From Amphimedon queenslandica (taxonomy: Eukaryota > Porifera > Demospongiae > Haplosclerida > Niphatidae): a DNA stretch of 41,151 nt. Each line of letters opens with the position of its first letter. The stretch's first letter is position 1. Shown here piece after piece: positions 10,475 through 21,200 of the stretch. The stretch spans positions 363,295-404,445 of the forward strand of contig NW_003546286.1 in NCBI RefSeq assembly GCF_000090795.2, read 5' to 3'. The position numbers were made by a program, and so were the translations under genes. The notes below the pieces were generated by a model. The model was not told the DNA's origin and did not search any database. It was given only the letters and a program-made list of their open reading frames with translations.

Positions 10475-10880
10475 CCTTTCTATGTGTGCACATGTACGTG
10501 TGTGATGTGTGTGTGTGTAATATATTTTGTACAGGGAAACGTGGAATTTTTTATAATTAGATTTGTGTTGTAAGATCTAAATTAATACGTTGCAACACAC
10601 AAAAATGTATCACTTTATGTCTTATATTATTATTATCGCATTTTTATTGTTATTTTTTGCTGATAGTTGTATTGCTGTGAAGTTATAAATTAATTTATTA
10701 TTATTTTTCAAAAAGAACAGTTACACACAGAAGTGATAATTATTATAATACAATACATATTAGGACACAGGAACCAATGACTGTTACATAGCCTACATAG
10801 TTTGGAGTGAGAGGAGAGGACAGGAGTGTAGGAGAATAAATTAGGAGATGTTTAATTTAATTTATATGACAAGACAATTT
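10475..10880. other. Convergent intergenic region
   Basis: 3'-to-3' gap between the Rab32 gene (plus) and the PTB gene (minus). It is AT-rich and has a TG run near 10500-10518. TTTATT at 10693-10698 would be an AATAAA signal for the minus-strand gene, and AATAAA at 10835-10840 one for the plus strand. I see no gene. Confidence 0.5.
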
Positions 10881-11240
10881 TTAAGAGGAATGTGTGAAAT
10901 AGTCCAATCTCTGCCTTATCTCGCAGGCTTGCACACCCTCTGTCCTAAAAGCGAAAGCTCCTTCTCCCCCGGGCGCTTTTCTTCCAGCCTCAAAAGCGAA
11001 TACGTTACTCTCTAGGTTTATCCCATACTTTCTGATGGTGTGTAGCGGCCATTTGGCCTCATGATGTGGATGGTGCTCGTATCTGAAAACAATCTCCCCG
11101 GGTAGTATCTCCAGGAAGCCTACGTGTATTATTCTTCCCTTGTCGTCTATGTTCTTGACTCTGAAGCTGTTGCTGTTACCGCCAGCGGATAAATGGCTAG
11201 AGGACATTACTGGATATTGACTGGACATCACTGAAGCCAT
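10881..11240 (-). CDS. Single-domain IRS/FRS2-type PTB protein
   Basis: Intronless 119-aa protein. After a Ser-rich start, residues about 26-115 form one IRS-type PTB domain: SFRVKNIDDKGRIIHVGFLE, then WPLHTIRKYGINLESNVFAF, EAGRKAPGGEGAFAFRTE and a C-terminal helix CEIRQRLDYF. The RKYG...SNVFAFEAGR...GEGAFAF series matches FRS2/FRS3 and DOK/IRS PTB domains, which bind NPxY-type peptides on receptor kinases. Unlike FRS2 it lacks an N-terminal glycine for myristoylation and has no Tyr-rich docking tail. It could therefore act as a competitive or bridging adaptor, by inference only. It lies 213 bp downstream of PAF1 on the same strand. Confidence 0.85.
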   Translation of the reverse strand: MASVMSSQYPVMSSSHLSAGGNSNSFRVKNIDDKGRIIHVGFLEILPGEIVFRYEHHPHHEAKWPLHTIRKYGINLESNVFAFEAGRKAPGGEGAFAFRTEGVQACEIRQRLDYFTHSS

Positions 11241-11453
11241 TACACTTTAGATAGATCTTGCCTCTAGCTTTACTTTTAAGCCTCCTCGCTAACAATTGTG
11301 GTCGAGCAGCAGGCCTAAGCATTTTTATAGCTGATTCTGACCGCCCACGGAATTAAGTTGCCTGTCAGTGTCAACTTCCTATCTATATAGTGTACACACT
11401 ACAACTAATTATTTTCTGCTGCTTTATTATTAAAAAAATATTTTATTAGCAAT

Positions 11454-14400
11454 CTAGTCATCCTCTCCACTGCTGAAAGCTTTCTCAAACTCATCGTCTT
11501 TGTCGCTTCCTCCTTCTTCTCCTTCTTCCTCTGCCTCCTCCTCCTCTTCACTCGTACGAGTTTCCTCTCCTTCCCCCTCCTCCTCCTCCTCTTCCTCCTC
11601 CTCCAAGGCTACAGCTGGCTCTAACTGTGTGAGTCGCACAGTCTAAAGACATAAAATAAGTTAAACAGGATCCACACTCTCTTTCTTACCTGGGCATATT
11701 TCTCCTCTTGTGTCATTTCTCTGTGTCTCACCAGTAGCTTTGAGTTCATGGCAGATTTTGTTTTCATTCTTCGTTTGTTGAGTCTTACCCTAATACAGAA
11801 AATAAGAAGTTTCAAAATAATTCATTAATATCTTATGTGAAGTTGCTACAAAGTGCCAACTAAACATGTAACATACATGTTTATAGGTCAAATCTCTTAA
11901 ACAAAGCAATAACTTCCAAGATGCAAGACTCCATTTTGTGATTACAGTACACCACAATCATTGGCAGTAAAATAAAAAAATAAGATCACACACAACACAT
12001 TGAAACATGCAACATTTATGATCGAATTCTGCCACATGATCCAGGTTCAAGAGTTTACCACACACATCCACACACACTCCCTTTAACATATAGGGTTGCT
12101 ATTGACCTCCAATGACCATCATTGGAAAGATAAATGGATAGTCCATCTAATAATAAGGAAGCAATGAGGATCAACACAAGCTCCCTTGTGTATGTACAAA
12201 CAAAAATACAAACATAAGTTTTCATGCATAATTAATTATTAATTGTATAGGTGTGAGTTTCCTCAATCCATTGATCTAACATGCACATGGTACATACTAT
12301 CAAATGCATCTACTCTTTCTCTAGTACAATGATCCTCCTTTACAACAGGTATATATATATATATATACACTTTCATGAGTTTATCTCTGATATTAATACC
12401 CCCTATGATGATTAACATGCATAATGTAATACATTACAAGCCTTGAATCCATTGCATGGTAGTGCATACTACAGTGTATGATTAACAAGCTTGGTGTTAT
12501 AGTGTCTTGGACATACCGGGTTTCTATTTCATTGTAATAGACTCCTTCTCCTGGCCTAACGACAAAGAAATAGCTCTCCTGATTTGAGAGAGAAAGAGAG
12601 GAAGGAAGTAAAGCGATATTATGACACTGTAAATTGGTAATGGTATTATATCATCAACCACAACACAGATACTGTCAGGCAGCAAGAGATAATACATAAT
12701 GTGAAACCTCCATACAAACACACACACAATAGTACATAGTGTAGAGTCCAGATACAATAGTGAAAAGTTTGGCTGCATGTACTGCCAGATAGACTCAGCT
12801 ACATATAACTCACCTCATATCCTTTACTAGCTTTATTCTTAACATTCCAATTATAATCCCTAGAGAGACTGTACTCATATCTATCAAAGAGAAAGAGATA
12901 AAAAGGATATCAATATGGGATGTAGGACCAATGGGATATAACCAAACACACACACACACTTGATGCTCTAATCACTTAACTCTTCATCCGGTCGGAACGA
13001 AATCCCGTCTCTATCATCTTCCTCCCTTTTGGTGATTGTGTCAGGAGACGGCAAGAAATAAGCAACAAACTGCTCGTTATTCTCATCCATCATACCCCTA
13101 GGATAATAAAGGAGCAGAGTAAACCACTAAAGCCAAAAAGATTACAGGGAGTGAAACAACATGTTTTGAATAAGAATCGTGCACTGTGTATACATTATAC
13201 CCACTGTATGTGCAAACAAACTAATGGAGTAATGGGTAATATAGACAGTACAACCACTCACTGCAGTGTTTATTACGAGTCACACAGCGTTTTTAGTTAC
13301 ATATAACCTTATCATAGCCTGTGACATCTCCTGCATTTGCCTGTCTTCTTTCTTTCCATAAACAGCTGGATCTGTGTCAAAAATGACTTGAGCGAATGGT
13401 AAATGCCAAAGCTGTTGTTTAGAGAGAAGGAGAGAGAGAGAGAGACAGAGAGAGATGTGGAAAAGGTAAAAGAGGAAAAGATAGGAGGGTATTTTAGGAT
13501 ACAGGAAAAACCTATCACACTGACTTTGAAGTCTGGAAAGAGAGGAAGGACTTCTCTGGCCTCAACTCCAGGTTTGCTGTAATGCTTGAGAATCTAAAAT
13601 GTAAATAAATTGAGATCACTGTGAACCACAGGCTAACAGGATCATATTATATATCAGAATATCTGCTAGGGGAAGTAAATCATAGTAATGATGGCATTGA
13701 CCTGACTATTATACCACTTCTCACGATGAACTATCATCAGATCAAAGTGACACCACATAAGCTTTATAGTAAGTAGTAGTGTTGAGAATAAGTAAGTAGC
13801 ATATTTTTTATATCCTTGTACTATTGTGTATACACAATGTAGATCATGATGCATTTACACATGAAGAGTATGCTATACATTGAATTGACTAATAAGTAAA
13901 AAGAATAGCTCATTATGTACATATGGATGACAAGAGTAAACTGAAAGAAAAATAAGTTTACATTTCGCTATAACATGACAACTATAGAAGTTATACAAAC
14001 TAAAATCCCAGCACAATACCAAAGGGGCTGAAACAGTCCCACTATCCTTTAAATATTGACATCATGAAGGGTGAGACTGTGTTTGTGCATATGTTTATAC
14101 TAACTCTCTAGTGGAAAGCTTGTTTCTTTGATGTCTAACATCATCAAGAACTATCATCATTCATACTTAATTGTATTATGAAAAGAACAAAACCGTATGT
14201 TCCTCATGAAATCAAAGTATATCTTTATACCAGTAATAACAGGCCACTGCTTATTTTTGACTGCCAAAAATCTCAATTAAGTACAAGTGTTAGTAACACA
14301 CACTGACCAAGAGTAACTGCCAAAATAAAGAAAACAAAATACGAGGGCCTAAGGGAATAAAAGATTAGTCTAGTGATGCAATGTGATGCTCTAATTCACA

Positions 14401-17400
14401 GAAGGACAAGTACATATACATATACTAGAGTAATAACCACAAATCAAAACAGAATCAGAGCTAGAACCATTTTACTAATTATTGGCAATTAGGACAGCTG
14501 ATGATCTTAGATACGGTTGAGCAATGGCTAATACTAAAGCTATAACAAATTGGATGAGGAGATCTTCCCATGGAGTGAATGGTGATATAGCTATACTATA
14601 GCTAACAGGTAATGGAATGTACTGCAAACAGAGCCCAAACTAACACACCATACTGTAACACACTGTAACATGAATCCATGATGCAAGCTGGAACTATAAC
14701 CAAGCTGCTGGTTAATAATACTATTAGTCTCGAGTAAATACAAACCAACAAAACCAAAATACACAAATACATCATATAATTATAAAAATATATATATACA
14801 CTACTCGTTGTAGATACAGCCAGTATACACTATAAAAGAATGATGAGTGTGCCTTACCATATATGGATTCAATGTGTACGGAGCATGCACATGCAAGCTT
14901 ATAGTATGTATACATCAGCTTACTGGCTTTTGTGCTGCAGTGAAAGTTGACTCTATAGCAGATATTTGACTGTCCCTATCCTAACAATGAAAATGTTTGT
15001 GTACATAATGCATGCATGAATGTGTGTGTGCATGTGTACGTGTGGGATAGGGCAGGAAAAAGGAGTATAGTAAGAAGTGGGAGAGATTAAGAAAAGGGAG
15101 AGAGAGGGGGAGAGGGTAACAGATAAGTAACAAAGACGAGGTGATCCCATATCCTAAATATTTCCCCATGATGTACGTGTCATCATAAAAGGACAGACAC
15201 TTTTAATAACAAAAAAGTGAAGCATGAACAACAGGCAACACTCCCAAACCACCACCAAAAACACAAAAACTAGCATGTGACACAAAGAGAGACAAACAAA
15301 ACATGCCAATGACACACTAACTGGAGGAAAAGTCTTACCTTGTAGAGATTAAGACCTTGAAGCTTCTTCTTCACATTGTAGCCAACCCTATCACATTAAT
15401 AACAAACATTGCAACACACACACACACACAGCTGCAGTGTTACAAATAATCCCTCCTACTAAAACCTGATTGCACTCTAACATAAGTACAACATCTCTTT
15501 GTAGAAATAACATGGATAATGTATGTGTACAAATTACATATGTTATGCTGTAGATGTAGTATATACTCGTGTTGTTGACATGGTAGTTAGTCATACACTG
15601 GCTTCAATAACTATCACCTTTGTTGTTAAATACTGACTAATAATGAGAAGCAGCAAACAACGCCAATTGTATTATCAATGGCATAATAACACTATATAGA
15701 GGAGATAGCTCCATATCCAGTTTCTAATCATAGTACTATGCATGTACATGTATAACATTACACTAGTAGTACGATAATCTAATTTTAGGTTTAATCTTAC
15801 AGGACTAGCAGCTGGTGTTATGTATGTATGAATTTAAATAATTTATTAAGAAAGAGTAAATATTCAACTTATTAACTAAACTACGCTACATCTGCATCTC
15901 TCCCACTGGCCGAGCCAAATAATAAAAATATCACTAAATCAATAAGTAGTTAGTAGTAGTTACTCTAGCCAAGTGACGGCTGACAGATCAGTATTATTAT
16001 TATTATTATTACTATCATTTTAATAATCATTTATTATGCAGAATTTAATAAAAGGTACTAACTTTGTTTCGGCAGTTTCTCCAACAGTGTGTGACCTGGT
16101 TAACTCGGATGAAATGTACTCAGTTCTCCTAAGCCAAGAGACATTCCTTGCATGTTGTCTTGCTCTAGACAAAAAGATACAAAACATAACCATAATGTCT
16201 AGAGAAATGAAGAAGACCAACCAACAGGAATAGATTCAATAATGAGAAGGTATGCATATATAGCAGCACCATGGTGATTGTTTGTATATGTAAATATATG
16301 TACACACAATGGTAATAGTGAAGTGACTGAGTGAGAATTGGAACTGTGTAACTTGAGCAGTATTGCATGTGTGTATATATAATACATGTATATATGTCTT
16401 TTCATTATCTAATACAAGTGGAATGAGAAGTAAACTGATATTAATGGTTTCTCACAAGGAATTTATGAAAGAATTAGATCATAAGACTAATTATTTCAAT
16501 CTGTTGTCAGTACCTTTTTGATTCAGGTTGAGCCGTCACCTCCTCTTCAAGTAGTATCTTATCATCTGGATGTAGTTCAGAATCTAAGTAAGAGATGAAG
16601 ATTAAAAGAACTAATCAAAGTCCAATTTTGATCAAAATCAGCTCTACACAACATAAGAACATTTATATGTATTTAAAAAACATCATAAAATGGAGATTTC
16701 TCTCCTAGTCATTTTGGCGAAATTTGGTCAAAATCCCTGTACTATAGTACAGGGACTTTGGTCTGATTTTTGAGTAACTTTAAAAAATCATAAAAAATCC
16801 AAATTTGATCGGAATCAGCTCAAACTTGCTACACAACATAAGAACATGTATATGCATCAGAAAACATTATAAAAATGGAGATTTCTCTCCTAGTCATTTT
16901 TGGCGAAATTTGGTCAAAATCCCTGTACTATAGTACAGGGACTTTGGCTCAATTTTTGAGTAACTTTAAAAATTCGTAAAAAATCTAATTTTGATCGGAA
17001 TCAGCTCAAACTTGCTACACAACATAAGAACATGTATACGTATAAGAAAACATTATAAAAATAGAGAATTCTCTCCAAGTCATTTTTGGCAAAATTTGGT
17101 CAAAATCCCTGTACTATAGTACAGGGACTTTGGCCCAATTTTTGAGTAACTTTAAAAATTCATAAAAAATCTAATTTTGATCGGAATCAGCTCAAACTTG
17201 CTACACAACATAAGAACATGCATATGTATAAAAAAATATTGTAAAAATGAAGAATTCTCTCATGGTCATTTTTGGCAAAAATTTATATACTTACCAGCTG
17301 GTTCTAATGATGTGTGTGTTTCATGTAGTATCAGATCAACACTGACACCAAGATCAACCTCAGTTAATGTTTCGTGTCTGTGATTCCTCTCAAGACTCGT

Positions 17401-17861
17401 TGGATTATACTGAATGAACCTAAAACAACACAATATAATGAATGCATGGAACCAATCATTGATTTTTCACTTCAATCAGAATATACAGTACAATTGTATG
17501 AGGATTACCTTAATGAATCAAAAGGGTACGTTATGAATTTTGGCTCAAAAGGTACATCAGGTAGGACGTTCTTGAACTGTACTGAGCATAGCAAATCATT
17601 TCTAAATGTAATAACAAAATTATGCACGTAATAAAATAGAGAATGAATGCAAATAATAATTATTCAATTTCATTATCAAAGGGGTGTGTCAATCAATATT
17701 AGACCACACCCCAAAGCTTATAAAATTAATTTATTATACCTTGATACAACATTTGGGGTGACCTTATGTAGGGAGCTCCTTTTCTCTACCCTAAAATCAA
17801 GAATATGAACATTATAAAGTATTAAAAACTTATACCCTCTCGATTTGTCCACTGTAGGCAT
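11454..17861 (-). CDS. PAF1: RNA polymerase II-associated factor PAF1
   Basis: Fifteen exons (17861-17836, 17790-17740, 17601-17509, 17419-17295, 16583-16514, 16164-16063, 15387-15339, 14980-14924, 13593-13525, 13411-13308, 13097-12981, 12880-12814, 12578-12517, 11789-11690, 11642-11454) give 426 aa. Family blocks in order: [147 protein letters not shown] and an acidic tail of long Glu runs. PAF1 scaffolds the nuclear Paf1 complex, which promotes elongation and co-transcriptional histone modification. It is shorter than human PAF1 (about 530 aa), mainly in the acidic tail. A polyadenylation signal AATAAA (minus strand, 11442-11447) lies right after the stop. Confidence 0.96.
11790..12516 (-). 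other. PAF1 intron 13, no other feature seen
   Basis: 727-nt intron, AT-rich, with a short (TA)n run near 12351-12367. No second gene or clear repeat seen on either strand. Confidence 0.5.
13594..14923 (-). other. PAF1 intron 8, no other feature seen
   Basis: The largest PAF1 intron (1330 nt). AT-rich unique-looking sequence, with short open frames only. I find no supported gene or structured repeat here. Confidence 0.5.
15388..16062 (-). other. PAF1 intron 6, simple repeats only
   Basis: 675-nt intron with a CA run at 15415-15430 and an ATT run near 15992-16010. Nothing gene-like. Confidence 0.5.
16617..17285. repeat. Tandem array of a 186-bp unit with a perfect 20-bp palindrome
   Basis: This array lies inside PAF1 intron 4 (16584-17294) with about 3.6 units. 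The perfect palindrome CCCTGTACTATAGTACAGGG occurs at 16735-16754, 16921-16940 and 17107-17126, exactly 186 bp apart each time. Around it each unit repeats cgaaatttggtcaaaat on one side and actttgg..caatttttgagtaact on the other, then gatcggaatcagctcaaactt. Units differ by only a few bases. Related units in other orientations sit in introns of the UPF0489 and RTF1 genes. Confidence 0.93.
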
Positions 17862-18272
17862 TTCCAAAATTAGCCACACCTTTAGTTAGCGGGAGTGTGT
17901 TGTGCGCATGCGCAGAACCTGTAAAATTTGTCTGTTATTAATTAACTATTAGATAACTATTAACTATTAATAAGCAGATACATTTTTATAATACTGCTGT
18001 TTTGCTCTGTGTTTGTAGGTGCTGAGCCTGATTCTGCTGAAGAACTTTTTTTTAGACAACTTGCAGTTAAACTGACATGAGTGATGACAGGTATTGTTAT
18101 TATTTATTACCCTAATTTTATTATTTAATTATTTAAAATTATTATTATTATTATTTTAATAACTATCAATGTGAAAACAAATTTATTGCAAGCAGAAAAT
18201 GTCAGTATTGAACAGACGTAATTATCTTAAACTAGAATACGTGATATATTGTCACATTTTACAGTTATATAT
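17862..18272. promoter_or_regulatory. PAF1 promoter region with NRF-1 type palindrome
   Basis: The perfect palindrome TGCGCATGCGCA at 17903-17914, 42 bp upstream of the PAF1 ATG, matches the NRF-1 consensus, a known housekeeping promoter element in animals. The remaining 300 bp lie downstream of the adhesion GPCR stop and hold AT-rich sequence. On the plus strand there are good splice signals (gtttgtag at 18012-18019, CAG|gtatt at 18089-18095) that may mark a divergent non-coding or micro-ORF transcript. Confidence 0.6.
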
Positions 18273-21200
18273 TTAAATGAAGCCTGGATTCATTATAGTT
18301 TCTGTGGTGTCCCCAGCCTGGCCATTGGATTCATCACTGGGACTTTGCGATATAAGCTCAATCTGTTGTCCTTCAACTCCATCAATTATTTGTTCATTCC
18401 CATTGAGACGTGTCTCTGGAAAAGTCGATCCAGTTTCCCTGACTTTTGTCTGCCCTTTGTCACTGCTTATTGTCAACCTAGCATTGTTGCTGCTTTGCAA
18501 TGAATATTTTAGTGTCCCGTGATACCATGTGCTCCAGATTGTACGAGCTTCAAGAGACCTCAGGCACTGCATCACAAAAACTGCAAGACCTTGAAATGAC
18601 GTAAGAGAAACAAATAGGACTTCAAAAGTTTTTTGAACGGCAGGGGTTTTTTCGAAAAATTGGCTGCTTGCTGGTATCCCCATTCCCCACCCAAGCCCAA
18701 GAAGCACTGATAGACCAATGGCAGCTATTAGCTGTTGCTTGATTTTCTTGTATTTGCTTTGACCCTCTTGTGGACTAACGTCACGTCTTAGCAGCAAACG
18801 GACTAAAATGATGAAGAAGATGATCCAGTTGAACAAGTAAATGACGGCAAATGGTGCAATCATTCCGACGTAAAATGGAATATCATAAGGACGGCAGCTA
18901 AAAATCAAGGGAAATGCTATTAATGCTATATGCACTTTTATTACTCACAAATAGTTTCGCTTGTAAAAATTGCTATGATCCGGAGCAAATGAGAACAATG
19001 TAATGAATATTGGCAGTACTATGATTAGAAAGAAATCAATGAAATTTACTGACTAATTTTCTTACCCCATGACACAATTGTAGCTTTTAAAACATAATAT
19101 GAGATTTTTCCACCAAGGACAACAACTAGTTTTAAGTACAAGTCAACTGCTAGAGCAGCCATTAGCATAAAAATTACAAGAAAGAAATACTGGAGCAGTA
19201 TGGCAGTCATTGAGCAAAGTACATGAATTTTAATGCTCAGTGAGGATCCAATGAATATACCATATAATCCAATGAGAGCTACAGACAAGTGAATGAGTAA
19301 CTGACCGTGTTCAGTTCTCCTCAGTTTCCTGTATATTTGCAATGAACTATATTGGATAGTATACCAAAAAGATATTTACTTGACTGAAAGGAATGTGACG
19401 ATTGTGATCAGCAAACAAACAGTTGAAACTATTGTACCAATGTATGTAATGGCAGATAAAGTATAGCTGTAGTGATCTGGCCCATCTGTGGGAGTTTCCA
19501 TAGGTGTCAAGTCCTATTTTAATATTGTTAATATTTTATTTATTATTTTAAGATAATTTTAATACCAGAATTATAGCAAAGCTTGTAAGATGGTTACAGT
19601 GACATAAAACTCTGCTTGAATCATTCAAGTATTCGGTCTCATTCACTATGCATCCTTCAGTTGACCAATCACCATATCCCTCTGCAAAAATAGTTACTTA
19701 AGAATGTTCAAAATACACTTACCATCTAATTTTGCATCCCAGTACACACAAGTAACAGCGAATTCTGCTTGAGGCTAACAAAATAGCAGATTTAATGAGT
19801 TATTATCTTTATTTAACATCATCACCTTTTTAATAATTTGAAATGACATATCAACTGTTGGATTAGTGAGATTATCGATTCTACTTTGATTGGCAACACT
19901 CACAGAAAAAATGACACTCCCAACTTTTTTGTTTTCTATTGCACTTGTCCGTCTTAAAAACAGAGTCTCATCAGTAAATGCAATGGATACAAGTTTATCT
20001 GCCAAATTGCTGACATTACTCAATGCAAGGTTATCAAAGAGATTTGGTGGAAGCGTCAGAAAAGCTGTTGAGTTTGAGTATTCTCCATTACTATTATCAA
20101 CAAGTTCAAGTGAATCGTTAACTAATGAATTATTCCGTAGATTTGCAACAAAAGTATTATTAGCAAAGGATCTTTGGTCAACGCCCTGAACTAAAACAAC
20201 AAACAATTCCTCAAGAAGTATTGCTGGTTTGTCATTAGATTCAATTGGTAGTCCTTCACTTACATTATGCAGTGAGTCCATAAGTCTAAAGTATTATGGT
20301 AGTTTTATTAATATTGTTCATCATGCATGGAGTTTACTTTGTTGTGACTCTGGCTTCTTCCTGACTGGTTCTTAGTACCGTTACATTCACTGAAGCTATA
20401 TTATTTACTACATTCAGAAACCCTTTTGATAACTACACAGTACAATAATGAAACGTTATACAAAATAATTAAGAAATTACGTTAAAGTTCCCTTTTGCAT
20501 CTTGACCAGTGGTGAGCAGTACAACAGTGGCCGTGATGACTTCAGCTGGTTCAAAGTTTGTCACATCTTCTGTCAAACTTCCTAGCTGCTCAACCTTTTC
20601 ATCTGATGGTTTCTAAAAAATTTTTTCCAAATTGTGAGTATACTGTAGCTATAGTTCAACTCACTCCAGCTAGTTCACATATTGCTTTGGTTGTTTCACT
20701 GAAAATACACTTTTCATCTTTAAGATCTTCCCATTGACCTCCAGTTTCAAAAGTTCCCCCACATTTATGACTTGCTATCAGACCAGTAGATCTGAGATCA
20801 AGACCACCACAAGGACAACTAATGATTGCTGTGTCACCAATGTTCAGTTCTGGCCATTCCAGTTCAGTTCCATTTATATATGTATTGTTCCTTGGGCAAC
20901 CATCTTATATAATATTATTAATATGTGATTGAGTGATAGAACACAATTAGTGTAGACTTACCGAAACGGGAAATATTTACAACTCTATATCCTTCATTTT
21001 CTATTTCGCTTTTAAGTGATTCCCTTGCTTCATCTCTTATAGCGTCTTGGGATTCTGGAGCTTCCTCCTCAAAGAACAAAGTGACAACTATTGTCAGTTC
21101 CATTGGTGGATTCCTATTGTATCTTCAGATTTCAGAGTCAATAATTAAATATGATATTTAGTGTAGAACCTTTTTCTTCTTTTTGTTGGTTGCTCCAATA

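Noticed and set aside
11454-11639. Independent acidic mini-protein
   Set aside because: It is the last exon of PAF1; the frame continues across an acceptor at 11643-11644.
16617-17285. CRISPR array
   Set aside because: Regular spacing is that of a tandem satellite: the 'spacers' are themselves repeated, and the locus is an intron of an animal gene.
16617-17285. Rho-independent terminators at the 20-bp palindromes
   Set aside because: Eukaryotic intron context and symmetric palindrome without loop or U-tract; not a bacterial terminator.
19890-20189. 99-codon plus-strand frame
   Set aside because: Antisense to the GAIN-domain exon, no independent support.
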